A stretch of DNA of 64,000 nt from Pseudarthrobacter siccitolerans (lineage in GTDB: Bacteria > Actinomycetota > Actinomycetes > Actinomycetales > Micrococcaceae), in NCBI RefSeq assembly GCF_030823375.1, contig NZ_JAUSXB010000001.1, positions 3,038,001 through 3,102,000 on the forward strand, in the 5' to 3' direction. This document shows positions 9,714-19,663 of the stretch, in pieces. The notes under the pieces were generated by a model. The model ran no database searches. It was not told where the DNA came from and worked only from the letters and a program-made list of their open reading frames with translations. The position numbers and the translations under genes are program-made. The number at the start of each line of letters is the position of its first letter. Within the stretch, counting starts at the first letter, position 1.

Positions 9714-9719
9714 TACACT
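9714..9719 (+). promoter_or_regulatory. -10 box of a leaderless luxR-type mRNA
   Basis: TACACT is followed by six bases and then the GTG start codon, the geometry of actinobacterial leaderless transcripts. No Shine-Dalgarno sequence stands between the box and the start. Confidence 0.55.
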
Positions 9720-9725
9720 GGGCAG

Positions 9726-11012
9726 GTGGAACACACCAATACAGCCTTGCTTCACGCTGTCGCCGCCCTGGCCACTGCTCCCTTGATGGACATCGCCCAC
9801 CGGCTGCGGGAGGCCATTAGTCCTTTCTGGGAGTCGAGTGCCCTGGTGATTTTCACCGAGGACTGCACCGGCCGCCCGCAGAAGAAGGCGGGTGCTGAGG
9901 CCATCATCAGCCGGGTGTCCATCGCGGAACTGGATGCCATCCGGGCCTCGCTTATCGCCGAGGGGGACGGCGGGACGTGGCGCGGCCAAACGGCGTTTGG
10001 AGGCGGCATGCGCCCCGTCCTCGCTGTGACTTCGGCCAGCAATGCGCTGCTGGTCCTCTCAGACCCGGCACCCGCTCCAGGCGCCGCCGCCGGCGCGGAT
10101 GCCTCGGAAGATCCGCAGTGGCTCCTCCACTACCTCTGGACGCTGGCAGCCGAGCGGATCCGCGAAAAGGTGGCAGATGCTCCGCCGTCGTACCTCATCG
10201 AATCCCGCGCTGCCTCCGCCGAGCGCCTGCGCGTCACCGCCGAACTGGTGGACCAGCACTCCACCACCCTTGAAACCTTGCTTGCGGCGCTCAGGTCGCC
10301 GGCACTGGCCGATCCTGCCGCCCGCACAGCCGCGACCGACGTCGCTGCCAAAGCCCTGGTGGGCCTTCGAACCCTCAGCGACCGCACCACCGACCTCGTC
10401 GAGGAGCCTGTTGCCTCCGCCTTCCAGCGCCTCCGCGAGGACCTGCGCCCACTGATGAACTTCAGCGGGATTGATGTTCAGTTCATCGAGCCGCCGGTCA
10501 ACGGCCGCGCGCTTCCCGGCGAGGTGGCGCACGCCGCAAGGGCCATCGTGCGCGGGCTGGTGCTGGCGATGGTGGACCAGCAGGGCGTCCGCCGGGTCCG
10601 GACGCAGTGGGATTGCGACGGCGTCAACCTCCTCATCAACGTGCGCGACGACGGGCCGGGTGAACTTTCCGCGCAGGCGCCGGCGGTGGAACGTCTCGTG
10701 CAGCGAGTCGAAGCCCTCAACGGAAGCATGGGTGTGGACGTGATGCCCGGCTGGGGTGCCGATGTCGCCGTCGTTATTCCGCTCGATCCCCCGGCCCGGC
10801 CGCTTGCCGGTGCGGCGGACTGGAACCTGGGGGAGCGGGAACTGGAAGTGTTGCAACTGCTGGCCGCGGGGCAACGGAACCGGGGCATCGCCGCGAAACT
10901 CCACATCAGCGAGAACACCGTGAAGTTCCACCTCCGCAACCTCTACCGGAAGATCGGCGCCTCCTCCCGCACGGAAGCCATGGCGCTGGCGCACAGCAAC
11001 GGCCTGCGTTAG
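9726..11012 (+). CDS. LuxR-type regulator with GAF-like and kinase-like N-terminal regions
   Basis: This 428-aa protein has a C-terminal LuxR/NarL helix-turn-helix at about residues 362-425 (LGERELEVLQLLAAGQRNRGIA ... SENTVKFHLRNLYRKIGASSRTEAM). Residues 1-150 resemble a GAF-like sensor. Residues 165-355 resemble the helical and ATPase-like part of a histidine kinase (RDDGPGEL), so sensing and output may be fused in one chain. The start is GTG at 9726, six bases after TACACT. It is divergent from hxlBA and is the obvious candidate regulator of formaldehyde fixation. The inducer is unknown. Confidence 0.82.
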   Translation: MEHTNTALLHAVAALATAPLMDIAHRLREAISPFWESSALVIFTEDCTGRPQKKAGAEAIISRVSIAELDAIRASLIAEGDGGTWRGQTAFGGGMRPVLAVTSASNALLVLSDPAPAPGAAAGADASEDPQWLLHYLWTLAAERIREKVADAPPSYLIESRAASAERLRVTAELVDQHSTTLETLLAALRSPALADPAARTAATDVAAKALVGLRTLSDRTTDLVEEPVASAFQRLREDLRPLMNFSGIDVQFIEPPVNGRALPGEVAHAARAIVRGLVLAMVDQQGVRRVRTQWDCDGVNLLINVRDDGPGELSAQAPAVERLVQRVEALNGSMGVDVMPGWGADVAVVIPLDPPARPLAGAADWNLGERELEVLQLLAAGQRNRGIAAKLHISENTVKFHLRNLYRKIGASSRTEAMALAHSNGLR

Positions 11013-11143
11013 CGCGCTTAACGCGCAATGTCAGCTCGGTCACACTTCCCGGTCTAGGATCGACACTGTGGAAGTAACCGGGAGGGCGCTGTAGGCGCCC
11101 TCGTTGCGGGAGCGTGAGCCGCAACCTACTGAGAGTATGGATC

Positions 11144-11953
11144 ATGGCTTCGAACACTGACCGCGAACCCGACGCAGACGCGGAGGCGGGCCAGCACGGC
11201 GGCGTGCAGTCCGTGGACCGGGCCCTTGCGGTCCTGGAGATCCTGGCGCGGGACGGTCACGCGGGTGTCAGTGATATCGCCGAGGAGATGGGCATCCACA
11301 AATCCACGGTCTCCCGGCTGCTCGGTTCATTGGTGGGCAGGGAGATGGTGCACCAGAACAGCGAGCGCGGAAAGTACCAGCTGGGCTTTGGCATCCTGCG
11401 GCTGGCCAGCTCCATCCCCGGCCGGCTCAGCCTGGTCCGGGAGGCCCGGCCCGTGCTCGAGACACTCGCGGAGGAATTCAAGGAAACGGTGAACCTTGCC
11501 GTCCTCCGCTCTAACTACGCCGTCAACGTGGACCAGGCGATGGGGCCCTCCACCCTGGCCACCTATGACTGGGTGGGCAATTTGACGCCACTGCACGCCA
11601 CCTCAAGCGGGAAGGTCCTGCTTGCAGCGCTGTCCGTCGAGGAGCGTGAGCGCATCCTGAAGGAGACCGGCCTGCCGCCGCGGACTCCGCGGACCATCAC
11701 TGACCGGAAGGAACTCGAAAACCAGTTGCTCGACGTCGCCCGCGACGGTTACGGCGTGGTGCGGGAGGAGTTCGAGATCGGGCTGACTGCCGCCGCTGTT
11801 CCGGTTTACAACCACCTGGGCGCAGTGATCGGGTCAATCAGTATTTCCGGCCCTGCCTTCCGCTTTGATCCTGAGACCGCGCCGGGACTCATCGAAGGCC
11901 TCAAGCAGGCGGGACTGCAGGTCAGCGCAAAGATGGGCTACAACCGGCGCTAG
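11144..11953 (+). CDS. IclR-family transcriptional regulator
   Basis: This 269-aa regulator has an N-terminal winged helix at about residues 17-80 (VQSVDRALAVLEILA; VSDIAEEMGIHKSTVSRLLGSL) and a C-terminal IclR effector-binding domain. An ATG ten codons earlier exists, but the ATG at 11144 fits the family start. Its stop shares the four bases CTAG (11950-11953) with the stop of the convergent MFS gene, so the two mRNAs overlap tail to tail. Its target is not evident; neighbours suggest amine or small-acid catabolism. Confidence 0.88.
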   Translation: MASNTDREPDADAEAGQHGGVQSVDRALAVLEILARDGHAGVSDIAEEMGIHKSTVSRLLGSLVGREMVHQNSERGKYQLGFGILRLASSIPGRLSLVREARPVLETLAEEFKETVNLAVLRSNYAVNVDQAMGPSTLATYDWVGNLTPLHATSSGKVLLAALSVEERERILKETGLPPRTPRTITDRKELENQLLDVARDGYGVVREEFEIGLTAAAVPVYNHLGAVIGSISISGPAFRFDPETAPGLIEGLKQAGLQVSAKMGYNRR

Positions 11954-13113
11954 TTACCGGTTGAGGCTGACGATGCGCCGGCCGGATACCCGGCCATCAA
12001 TGCGGCCGAAACCACCCAGATGACGCCTATCCCTGCCACGGCCAGGCCTCCGCCGAAGCCGGTTGCGGAGGCGGCGAGCCCTGCTCCGGCAGCGGACGCC
12101 GTTGCCCGGAATCCCGCACCCACCGTGAAGATCTGGGACCGGAGGTGCGGCGGGCTCAGGTGGCTGCGGAGGAAGAGCATGGCCGCAGACGTGGGGGCGG
12201 TGAACAACCCGGAGAGCCCGATGGCTGCCATTGTCCATGCTGTACCGAAATTGAACGCGGCGCCGATCGTCAGCAGCCCGGTGGCCAGGAATCCCAGCAT
12301 CATGACCGCGTGCGGGCGGGCGCGGGTGGGCCGGATGGTCTCATACAGGGCGCCAATGAGGCTGCCGACGGCGAAGGCGGTCACCAGGAGTGCCCCTTCG
12401 CCGGGCGTCCCGATCCGTTCGATGGAGAGCGCGACGGCGGCGACCGCGAGCCCGCCCTGGCCGAGCTGGCTCAGGGTGGATGCTCCCGTCACCACGGCGA
12501 GGGGCCTGTGGCTGAGGATGCGGTGCAGGCCGGACTTGACGGTTTGCCAGACCGAGCCGCTGATCCGGCCGCGGGCTTTCAGGCCCGTGGCGGCCGCGCT
12601 GATAGCGCCGGCGAGCGCGGCGGCGGACAGCACCCACAGTGCGGCGCCGCCGGGCAGGAAGGTGGCCATGACAGCGACGAGCGCCGGCCCCGCAACGGCG
12701 GAGATGTTGTAGGAGAGTGCGTCGTACGCGAAGGCGCGCCGCTGGTCCGGGATCTCGTCCGCCACGAAGCTGGAGAGCCCGCCCATGTAAAAGGGCGAGA
12801 GTGCTCCGGCAACCGCCAGGAACGCAAAAACCAGGGGGAGCGGGACCTGGCCGAGGAAGGACGCCGTTGCGAGGGCGGCCGCGGTCAGGAAGCCCGCCAC
12901 CGCCACGAGGACCCCGGGCCGGCGGGAGCGGTCCAGGGCCGCACCCACGATGGGCGCGGCAACAACGCTGGGTCCAAGTGAGACGGCCACCAGGGCACCG
13001 CCGATGCCGACGTCGTTCAGTTCCTGGACGGCGAGGATGGGGATGGCAACGGAAGAACCTGCCATTGCCAGCCGCGGCGGCACGGAAGCCGCAAGGTATC
13101 CAAGGACGCTCAT
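11950..13113 (-). CDS. MFS transporter of unknown substrate
   Basis: This 387-aa protein has about ten to twelve hydrophobic segments and typical major-facilitator features: a motif-A-like GAALDRSRRPG loop between segments 2 and 3 and many Gly/Ala-rich helices. It lies 36 bases downstream of the GntR gene on the same strand and is probably cotranscribed with it. The sequence resembles drug/metabolite exporter branches rather than sugar porters. No substrate can be assigned. Confidence 0.75.
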   Translation of the reverse strand: MSVLGYLAASVPPRLAMAGSSVAIPILAVQELNDVGIGGALVAVSLGPSVVAAPIVGAALDRSRRPGVLVAVAGFLTAAALATASFLGQVPLPLVFAFLAVAGALSPFYMGGLSSFVADEIPDQRRAFAYDALSYNISAVAGPALVAVMATFLPGGAALWVLSAAALAGAISAAATGLKARGRISGSVWQTVKSGLHRILSHRPLAVVTGASTLSQLGQGGLAVAAVALSIERIGTPGEGALLVTAFAVGSLIGALYETIRPTRARPHAVMMLGFLATGLLTIGAAFNFGTAWTMAAIGLSGLFTAPTSAAMLFLRSHLSPPHLRSQIFTVGAGFRATASAAGAGLAASATGFGGGLAVAGIGVIWVVSAALMAGYPAGASSASTGN

Positions 13114-13149
13114 CCCTCCATACCTTGCCGTTGATGAAAGGTCATGGGC

Positions 13150-13839
13150 TCACCCTGCATCGGCACCGTGCACATCACTGAGGTTGTCCTCCGAGCGGTC
13201 CAGATACGCCAGCAGCAGGGTGGCAGCCTGGTCCAGTTCCCCGGACTCCAGGGCCGCGCAGATCGCCTCGTTATCCGGCAGGTAGTGGCGGTAAAAATCC
13301 GCATCCATAGTCGCCTTATGAAAGAACAGGCGCATTTCCGCCAGCACCTGGCTCATGATGCTGTTCAGCCGCGTACTCCTGGCCATCGCGACGATGGCGC
13401 CGTGGAAATGTTGGTTTGCGGTGCCCAGTGCCTCGTCGTCACCGGCCGCAGCGGCGCGCTTGCCTTCCTCCACGGCTTCCCGGACCGCAGCTATGTCCCC
13501 GGTGCTCCCTCCGCCGCGGATAGCGCTGACCTCGATGGCGCGGCGGACCGTATAGACGTCGTGGATGTCCCCTGCGTCGAGGTTGGCCACAAAGACGCCG
13601 CGGTTGGGGAGGCGGACCACCAGCCGCTCGCTGGCAAGTTCGGCGAAGGCTTCACGGACGGTGTTGCGGGAAACCCCCAGGTCCTCAGCGATGGTGGACT
13701 CGGTAAGCCGTGTCCCCGGCAGCAGTGACCCCTCCGCGAGCTGCCGCCGCAATTCATCTGCCACCCGCTCGGCCACGGAAGGTACTGCCACCCGGAGGCG
13801 GCCTGGAGCGGGCCGGACAGCGGGGCTCGAAGAGGTCAT
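13150..13839 (-). CDS. GntR-family regulator, FCD subfamily
   Basis: This 229-aa protein has a winged helix at about residues 20-80 ([20 protein letters not shown], then [12 protein letters not shown]) and an FCD domain at about 90-220 with metal-site-like residues ([21 protein letters not shown]). It is divergent from the pxpA cluster across a 107-base intergenic region containing a GntR-like dyad, so it likely controls the 5-oxoprolinase-type genes and the downstream MFS gene. Confidence 0.88.
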   Translation of the reverse strand: MTSSSPAVRPAPGRLRVAVPSVAERVADELRRQLAEGSLLPGTRLTESTIAEDLGVSRNTVREAFAELASERLVVRLPNRGVFVANLDAGDIHDVYTVRRAIEVSAIRGGGSTGDIAAVREAVEEGKRAAAAGDDEALGTANQHFHGAIVAMARSTRLNSIMSQVLAEMRLFFHKATMDADFYRHYLPDNEAICAALESGELDQAATLLLAYLDRSEDNLSDVHGADAG

Positions 13840-13880
13840 ACTTCAAAATTTACCTGATCGCCACATCGCTGAATCGAAGG

Positions 13881-13893
13881 ATCGTTGAACAAT
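13881..13893. promoter_or_regulatory. Candidate GntR operator upstream of pxpA
   Basis: The sequence ATCGTTGAACAAT follows the dyad pattern ATnGTTnAACnAT and lies between the divergent GntR gene and the pxpA start, about 55 bases before the latter. It resembles operators of FCD-type GntR proteins; the match is short. Confidence 0.35.
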
Positions 13894-13946
13894 TCCCACT
13901 TTTAGTGCAACCTAGTAGGAAGCCATCAATGAGACGGGAATCACAA

Positions 13947-14691
13947 ATGACAACCATCGACCTCAACAGCGACGTGGGCGAATCCTTCGGGCGCTGGACC
14001 CTTGGCGATGACGAGGCGATGTTCGGTTCGGTTTCGAGCGCGAACGTGGCGTGTGGATTCCACGCCGGGGATCCCACCGTCATCCGCAGGACCTGCCGGA
14101 ACGCGGCGGCCGCCGGCGTCGTCATCGGCGCCCATGTGGGCTACCGGGACCTGGCAGGTTTTGGCCGCCGCTTCCTGGATGTCAGCCCTTCGGAACTGGC
14201 CGACGACGTCGTCTACCAGATCGGTGCACTGCAGGCCCTCGCATCCGCGGAGGGAGCCCGGGTCCAGTACGTCAAGCCGCACGGGGGCCTCTACCCACAC
14301 TGCCCAGGCGCAGGCCGTGGTCGACGCTGTGAAATCGGTTGATCCGGGGTTGCCCATCCTGGGCCTGCCCGGGTCCGAGGTCCTGCGGCTTACGGAGGAA
14401 GCGGGCCTGCGCGCGGTCAGCGAAGCTTTTGCGGACCGGGCGTACAACCCTGATGGAACACTCGTCTCCCGTTCACAGCCCACAGCGGTCCTTCACGACC
14501 CCGCCGAAGTGGCGGAACATGTATTAAGGATGGCCACGGAAGGCTCCGTTCGGGCCATTGACGGATCCATCCTGAAGATCCGCGCAGAAAGCATCTGCGT
14601 GCATGGTGACTCACCGGGGGCCGTAGCCATGGCCACCGCAGTGAAGTCCGCTTTCGAGGGCGCCGGTGTCAGCATCGGTTCGTTCCTCTGA
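13947..14691 (+). pseudogene. pxpA: 5-oxoprolinase subunit A (LamB/YcsF), frameshifted
   Basis: PxpA is the hydrolytic subunit of the 5-oxoproline-cleaving PxpABC system. The first frame reads from ATG 13947 ([17 protein letters not shown]) through the conserved YVKPHGGLY and then goes out of frame at about 14295. The family sequence resumes one frame over with [19 protein letters not shown] and runs to the TGA at 14689-14691 (VSIGSFL). About four codons that normally follow LY (an NTIV-like segment) are missing, consistent with a deletion of 11 or 14 bases. Everything else looks intact, so the loss is recent or an assembly error. The catalytic Lys-Pro-His region abuts the lesion. Confidence 0.85.
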
Positions 14692-14697
14692 ACCCAG

Positions 14698-14766
14698 TCC
14701 CGGCCGCATCCAGGCCCCCGCACCACTCCCATCCCGGCCGCACGCAGGCCCCCCGCACCACCCCTC
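14698..14766. repeat. Imperfect tandem duplication of about 34 bases
   Basis: Two neighbouring copies beginning TCCCGGCCGCA and containing GGCCCCCGCACCAC lie between the pxpA stop and the ribosome binding site of the MHS transporter. They differ at a few positions. They form a C-rich leader and encode nothing recognisable. Confidence 0.6.
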
Positions 14767-14782
14767 ATCCCTCGGAGGAAAC

Positions 14783-16135
14783 ATGACCGGCACCAACAAG
14801 GCAGCCAGGACCACGGCAAGGAAGCCGCCGGCCGGCGCGCTGAAGGCCTACATCGCCAGCCTCACCGGCACATCGCTCGAATACTACGACTTCGCCATCT
14901 ACTCCGTGGCCTCGGCGCTGGTGTTCCCCAAGATCTTCTTCCCCTCGAATGACGAATTCGTGGGGCTGCTGCTCTCCTTCTCCGCCTTCGCGGTGGGATA
15001 CCTGGCCCGCCCCATCGGCGGTGTGGTCTTCGGCCGCCTCGGCGACAAAGTGGGCCGCAAGTACGTCCTCGTGTTCACCCTGGTGCTGATTGGACTCGCC
15101 ACCGTCCTCATCGGTGCGCTGCCCGACTACTCGGTGATCGGCGTCGCGGCCCCGGTCATCCTGGTGCTGCTGCGCCTGGCCCAGGGCATCGGCGTCGGCG
15201 GCGAATGGGGCGGTGCGGTGCTGCTGTCCAGCGAATTCGGTGACCCCAACAAACGCGGCTTCTGGTCCTCCGCAGCCCAGATCGGCCCGCCGGCCGGCAA
15301 CCTGATGGCCAACGGCGTCCTGGCCATCCTGGCCGCCTCACTCAGCTCCGAGGCGTTCCTTTCCTGGGGCTGGCGGGTGGCCTTCCTCGCCTCCGCCCTG
15401 CTGGTGGTCTTCGGCCTGATTATCCGCCTCAAGCTCGAGGAAACCCCGGTCTTCAAAGCCATCCAGGCCCACGGCGACCGTCCCAAGGCACCCATCAAGG
15501 AGGTCTTCACCACCGAGCCCAGGGCCCTGGTTTCCGCTGCCCTCTCCCGCCTCTGCCCCGACGTCCTGTACGCGCTGTTCACCGTGTTCGTCGCCGTCTA
15601 TGCCACCAAGGAATTGGGAATGACCACGGGCAATGTGCTGGCGGCAATCCTGATCGGATCCGCCTTCCAGCTCTTCCTGATCCCGGCCGCCGGCGCCCTT
15701 ACCGACCGCTTCAACCGCCGCTGGGTGTACGGCATTACTGCCGCCGCCACCGCCCTCTACATTCCGCTGTTCTTCCTGATGATCGCGGGCAAGTCCGTAG
15801 TGATGCTGACCGTCGGCGTGGTGATCGGACTGGCCCTGCACGCCTTTATGTACGGCCCGCAGGCAGCCTTCATCACCGAGCAGTTCCCGGCGCGGCTACG
15901 CTACGCCGGCAGTTCCCTGGCCTACACCCTTGCCGGGGTGGTGGGCGGCGCTGTGGCTCCGCTGATCTTCACTGCCCTCTACGGTGCGGCATCCGGCGGG
16001 TGGTACCTGATCGCCGGCTACATCGCGCTGACCGCTGTGGTGACCATTGTGGGCATGCGCCTGGGCCGCGACCCGCAGCCGGAAGAAGACGTCCGCCTGC
16101 TCCAGGACGGCAGCGCCCGGGAGAGCCACGCCTGA
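14783..16135 (+). CDS. MHS-family MFS transporter
   Basis: This 450-aa proton-coupled carrier of the metabolite:H+ symporter branch (relatives ProP, KgtP, ShiA) shows the typical opening ASLTGTSLEYYDFAIYSVAS and the loop GRLGDKVGRKYVL. The start at 14783 follows GGAGGAA closely. Placed between pxpA and pxpBC, it is the likely importer of the substrate of that enzyme system, perhaps 5-oxoproline or another lactam or small organic acid. The hydrophilic C-terminus is short and has no coiled coil, unlike ProP. Confidence 0.85.
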   Translation: MTGTNKAARTTARKPPAGALKAYIASLTGTSLEYYDFAIYSVASALVFPKIFFPSNDEFVGLLLSFSAFAVGYLARPIGGVVFGRLGDKVGRKYVLVFTLVLIGLATVLIGALPDYSVIGVAAPVILVLLRLAQGIGVGGEWGGAVLLSSEFGDPNKRGFWSSAAQIGPPAGNLMANGVLAILAASLSSEAFLSWGWRVAFLASALLVVFGLIIRLKLEETPVFKAIQAHGDRPKAPIKEVFTTEPRALVSAALSRLCPDVLYALFTVFVAVYATKELGMTTGNVLAAILIGSAFQLFLIPAAGALTDRFNRRWVYGITAAATALYIPLFFLMIAGKSVVMLTVGVVIGLALHAFMYGPQAAFITEQFPARLRYAGSSLAYTLAGVVGGAVAPLIFTALYGAASGGWYLIAGYIALTAVVTIVGMRLGRDPQPEEDVRLLQDGSARESHA

Positions 16136-16154
16136 GCGGCGCGGCCAGATCCCC

Positions 16155-17882
16155 ATGGAAACAGTCAGCAACCCCACAGCCGCCCGCGTGCTCGCCGTCC
16201 GCCCCGTAGGCACCATGGCGGTGCTCGCGGAACTCGCGGGGCTCCACGACGTGCTGGCCCTGCAGGCCCTCCTCCTGGAGCACCCGTTCCCCGGCCAGGT
16301 GGATGTCCTGGCAGCCGCGGAAACCGTGCTGGTCAAGGCTGATTCGCCCCAGTCCGCGCGGCGCATCGCAGCCCGGTTGCCTGAGCTGGACTTGGCCGTC
16401 CAGGCGCAGGCGGAAGGCAAACTGGTGCAGATCGATACGGTGTACGACGGCGAGGACCTCGCTGAAGTGGGCCGGCTGACGGGGCTGGGGGTTGAGGGTG
16501 TTGTGGCGGCCCATACGGGACAGGTCTGGACCGTAGCCTTCGGCGGCTTCGCGCCTGGATTTGGATACATGGTGGGGGAGAACGAGTCGTTGGAAGTCCC
16601 GCGCCGGAGTTCACCGCGGACTGCCGTCCCCGCAGGATCGGTGGCGCTTGCCGGCAACTACTCAGCCGTGTATCCGCGGCAGTCGCCGGGCGGCTGGCAG
16701 CTGATTGGCCGCACCGCCGCACGGATGTGGGACCTCGGGCGCGAACAGCCGGCCTTGGCAGCCCCGGGGGACAGGGTGCAGTTCCGGGCAGTGCGGGAGC
16801 TGGTGGAGGTTACGGACCCCGCTTCCCCGGCTGAAAGCGTTACAAATGCCGGCGTTCAGTCGGGCCTGCGGATACTGTCGCCCGGACTCCAGAGCCTGAT
16901 CCAGGACCTGGGCCGTCACGGCCACGGCGGGCTGGGAGTGTCTGTGGCGGGGGCGCTGGACCGTTCCTCCCTGCGCCGCGCGAACCGGATTGTGGGCAAC
17001 CAGCCATCGGCCGCCGTCGTGGAAACCGTGGCCGGCGGGCTGCGCGTGCAGGCGGTGGGGGACCAGGTGCTGACCGTGACAGGCGCCCCGGTGGCACTGA
17101 CCATTGCTCCGCCGTCGGAGGTTCACGGCAGCGCCACTGCCCAGGACAACACTGCCGAGAGCAACACGGCCGAGGGCAAGACGGCCGGGGACAGCGGCGA
17201 CTGGTCCTGGCAAGAGCGCCACGCGCCGATGGCCACGGCGTTTGCCCTGCTGGACGGCGAGGTCCTGACCCTCGGAGCGCCCGAACGGGGATTCCGCACC
17301 TACCTTGCCGTCCGCGGCGGAGTGGACACGGAACCGGTCCTGGGAAGCCGTTCCACCGACACCATGTCCGGAATCGGCCCCGCGCCCCTGGCGGCGGGCG
17401 GGTTCATCCGCGCAGGCAAAGCCACCTCCTCTAATGTGGTGGGCAACCCTGAGGTGCAGCCGGACTTTCCGGACACCGGAGTGACCGTCCTGGACATCGT
17501 GCCGGGACCGCGGGACGACTGGTTCGACGCTGCCGCGTTGGAATCGCTCTGCAGCCAGGACTGGACGGTGACTCCACGATCCAACCGGGTGGGGATGCGG
17601 CTTGACGGGAAGGCCCTGAAAAGGAGCCGGAACGGAGAGCTGGCCAGCGAGGGGACCGTGGCCGGAGCCCTTCAAATCCCGCCCGAGGGGCAGCCGGTCC
17701 TGTTCCTTGCGGACCACCCCATTACCGGCGGCTACCCTGTGGCGGCCGTGGTGGTTGACCACCAACTGGACCTCGCCGCCCAGGTCCCCATCGGCGGACG
17801 TATCAGGTTCCGCTGGGCTCCCGGTTACACACTGCCCGCCAATTCCTCCCAGACTTCCCCCGACGCTACCCAGACAAAGTGA
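16155..17882 (+). CDS. pxpBC: Fused 5-oxoprolinase subunits B and C (carboxyltransferase-type)
   Basis: This 575-aa fusion joins a PxpB/KipI-type domain (about residues 10-230, with [12 protein letters not shown] and [20 protein letters not shown]) to a PxpC/KipA-type domain (about 240-560, with [21 protein letters not shown] and [12 protein letters not shown]). Both are homologous to the carboxyltransferase part of urea carboxylase. In most bacteria the two are separate genes. An insert rich in Thr/Glu/Asn around residues 330-350 ([16 protein letters not shown]) looks like a flexible loop. The ATG at 16155 is chosen from conservation (METVSN); no good ribosome site is visible. It is followed after seven bases by the biotin carboxylase gene. 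Confidence 0.88.
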   Translation: METVSNPTAARVLAVRPVGTMAVLAELAGLHDVLALQALLLEHPFPGQVDVLAAAETVLVKADSPQSARRIAARLPELDLAVQAQAEGKLVQIDTVYDGEDLAEVGRLTGLGVEGVVAAHTGQVWTVAFGGFAPGFGYMVGENESLEVPRRSSPRTAVPAGSVALAGNYSAVYPRQSPGGWQLIGRTAARMWDLGREQPALAAPGDRVQFRAVRELVEVTDPASPAESVTNAGVQSGLRILSPGLQSLIQDLGRHGHGGLGVSVAGALDRSSLRRANRIVGNQPSAAVVETVAGGLRVQAVGDQVLTVTGAPVALTIAPPSEVHGSATAQDNTAESNTAEGKTAGDSGDWSWQERHAPMATAFALLDGEVLTLGAPERGFRTYLAVRGGVDTEPVLGSRSTDTMSGIGPAPLAAGGFIRAGKATSSNVVGNPEVQPDFPDTGVTVLDIVPGPRDDWFDAAALESLCSQDWTVTPRSNRVGMRLDGKALKRSRNGELASEGTVAGALQIPPEGQPVLFLADHPITGGYPVAAVVVDHQLDLAAQVPIGGRIRFRWAPGYTLPANSSQTSPDATQTK

Positions 17883-17889
17883 GCAGCAT

Positions 17890-19653
17890 ATGCGCAAGGT
17901 CCTGATTGCCAACCGCGGAGAAATTGCCGTCCGCATCGCCCGTGCCTGCGAGGACGCGGGCCTGGAGTCCGTGGCGGTATACGCGGACGTGGACGCCGAT
18001 GCCCTGCACGTCGGCGCGGCTTCCGAGGCCTACAGCCTGGATGGCAACGCCCCGTCAGAAACCTACCTGGACATCCCCAGGCTGCTGCGCGTCGCCGCGG
18101 AGTCCGGAGCGGACGCGGTGCACCCGGGATACGGGTTCCTGTCCGAGAACGCCGACTTTGCCCAGGCTGTCCTGGATGCCGGCCTGACGTGGATCGGGCC
18201 TTCACCCGAAGCCATCCGGCTGCTGGGCAACAAGATCACGGCGCGGGAGATAGCTGTCCGGGCGGGCGCCCCGCTGGTTGCGGGCAGCGACGGGCCGGTG
18301 GCCTCGGCCGCCGAAGCACGGCTCTTCGCCGAAGAGCACGGCCTGCCGGTTGCCATCAAAGCGGCCTTCGGCGGCGGCGGGCGCGGGCTGAAAGTGGTCC
18401 GTGAAATGGACCAGATTGAGGAAGCCTTCGACTCGGCGGTCCGGGAGGCTGTGGTGGCCTTCGGCCGCGGCGAATGCTTCGTGGAACGGTACCTGGACCG
18501 TCCCCGGCACGTGGAGGCGCAGGTCCTGGCGGACCTTCACGGCAACGTGGTGGTGGCGGGAACACGGGACTGCTCCCTGCAGCGCCGGCACCAGAAACTG
18601 GTGGAAGAGGCACCGGCACCTTTCCTGACCGACGAGCAGACGCGGCAAATCTACGATGCTGCCAAGGCCGTGTGCCGGGAAGCCGCATACTCCGGTGCCG
18701 GGACGGTGGAGTTCCTGGTGGCCGCGGACGGGACCGTGGCGTTCCTTGAGGTGAACACCCGCCTCCAGGTGGAGCACCCCATCACGGAGGAAACCACCGG
18801 CGTGGACCTGGTCCAGGAACAGCTGCGGATTGCGGCCGGCGAGCCCCTCCGCTTCGCTGCTGATCCCGAGCCGCGCGGACACTCCTTTGAGTTCCGGCTC
18901 AATGCCGAGGACGTGGGCCGGGGTTTCCTGCCCTCGCCCGGAACCATCGCCACCTTCAGCGGCCCCACCGGTCCGGGAGTGAGGCTGGATTCGGGGGTGC
19001 GCGCCGGTTCCATTGTGGCGCCGCAGTTCGATTCCCTGCTGGCCAAGCTGATCGTCACCGGCGCCGACCGGCAGCAGGCGCTGCGCCGGGCACGCCGGGC
19101 CCTGGCGGAAATGGAGATCACCGGCGTGGCCACTGTCCTGCCGTTCCACCGAGCCGTGGTCCAAGCCCCGGACTTCACGTCAGAGACAGCGCTCGCCATC
19201 CACACCCGGTGGATCGAGACCGACTTCGCCGATGCCATCGCGGCGGATCCCGGGTTTGCCACCTCCGTCCCGGACGGTGCGCGGCGCACTATCACCGTTG
19301 ACGTTGATGGCCGGCGCCTCGCCGTCGGCCTTCCTGCCGCCCTGTTGGATGGCTGGGCACGCTCAGGCGGCGGCCCCCTTCAAGGCGCTTCCGTGGAGGA
19401 AGGGCCCGACGACGGCGCTGCCGCCCGCGCTGTTGACCCCGCCGAGCTGCGCGCCGACATGGCGGGGACCGTGGTGAAGTGGCTGGTGGAACCGGGCGCC
19501 AAAGTGGCGGCGGGGGACCCCGTCGTCGTCCTTGAAGCCATGAAGATGGAAAGCCAGGTAGCCGCCCATCGGGGCGGGACCGTCACGGATATCCGGGCGG
19601 AAGCCGGCGGCGTGGTGAATGCCGGCGCCGTACTGGCGACGATCGGGCCTTAG
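17890..19653 (+). CDS. Biotin carboxylase / biotin carboxyl carrier fusion
   Basis: This 587-aa protein has biotin carboxylase at about residues 1-450 ([23 protein letters not shown]-grasp loop [34 protein letters not shown]) and a C-terminal biotinyl domain with the acceptor motif EAMKM, Lys552. The carboxyltransferase half is not on this chain. The neighbouring PxpB-PxpC fusion is homologous to the carboxyltransferase of urea carboxylase, so the two genes could together form a split biotin-dependent lactam or amide carboxylase acting with PxpA. A housekeeping acyl-CoA carboxylase subunit is the alternative, but the operon position argues against it. Confidence 0.88.
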   Translation: MRKVLIANRGEIAVRIARACEDAGLESVAVYADVDADALHVGAASEAYSLDGNAPSETYLDIPRLLRVAAESGADAVHPGYGFLSENADFAQAVLDAGLTWIGPSPEAIRLLGNKITAREIAVRAGAPLVAGSDGPVASAAEARLFAEEHGLPVAIKAAFGGGGRGLKVVREMDQIEEAFDSAVREAVVAFGRGECFVERYLDRPRHVEAQVLADLHGNVVVAGTRDCSLQRRHQKLVEEAPAPFLTDEQTRQIYDAAKAVCREAAYSGAGTVEFLVAADGTVAFLEVNTRLQVEHPITEETTGVDLVQEQLRIAAGEPLRFAADPEPRGHSFEFRLNAEDVGRGFLPSPGTIATFSGPTGPGVRLDSGVRAGSIVAPQFDSLLAKLIVTGADRQQALRRARRALAEMEITGVATVLPFHRAVVQAPDFTSETALAIHTRWIETDFADAIAADPGFATSVPDGARRTITVDVDGRRLAVGLPAALLDGWARSGGGPLQGASVEEGPDDGAAARAVDPAELRADMAGTVVKWLVEPGAKVAAGDPVVVLEAMKMESQVAAHRGGTVTDIRAEAGGVVNAGAVLATIGP

Positions 19654-19663
19654 ATACCAGCGC

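Noticed and set aside
14280..14300. Programmed frameshift in pxpA
   Set aside because: There is no slippery heptamer, and family residues are missing at the junction, so a deletion is the simpler reading.
17890..19653. Housekeeping acetyl/propionyl-CoA carboxylase subunit
   Set aside because: Sequence alone would permit it, but the seven-base spacing from pxpBC and the absence of a CoA carboxyltransferase gene favour the oxoprolinase-type cluster.
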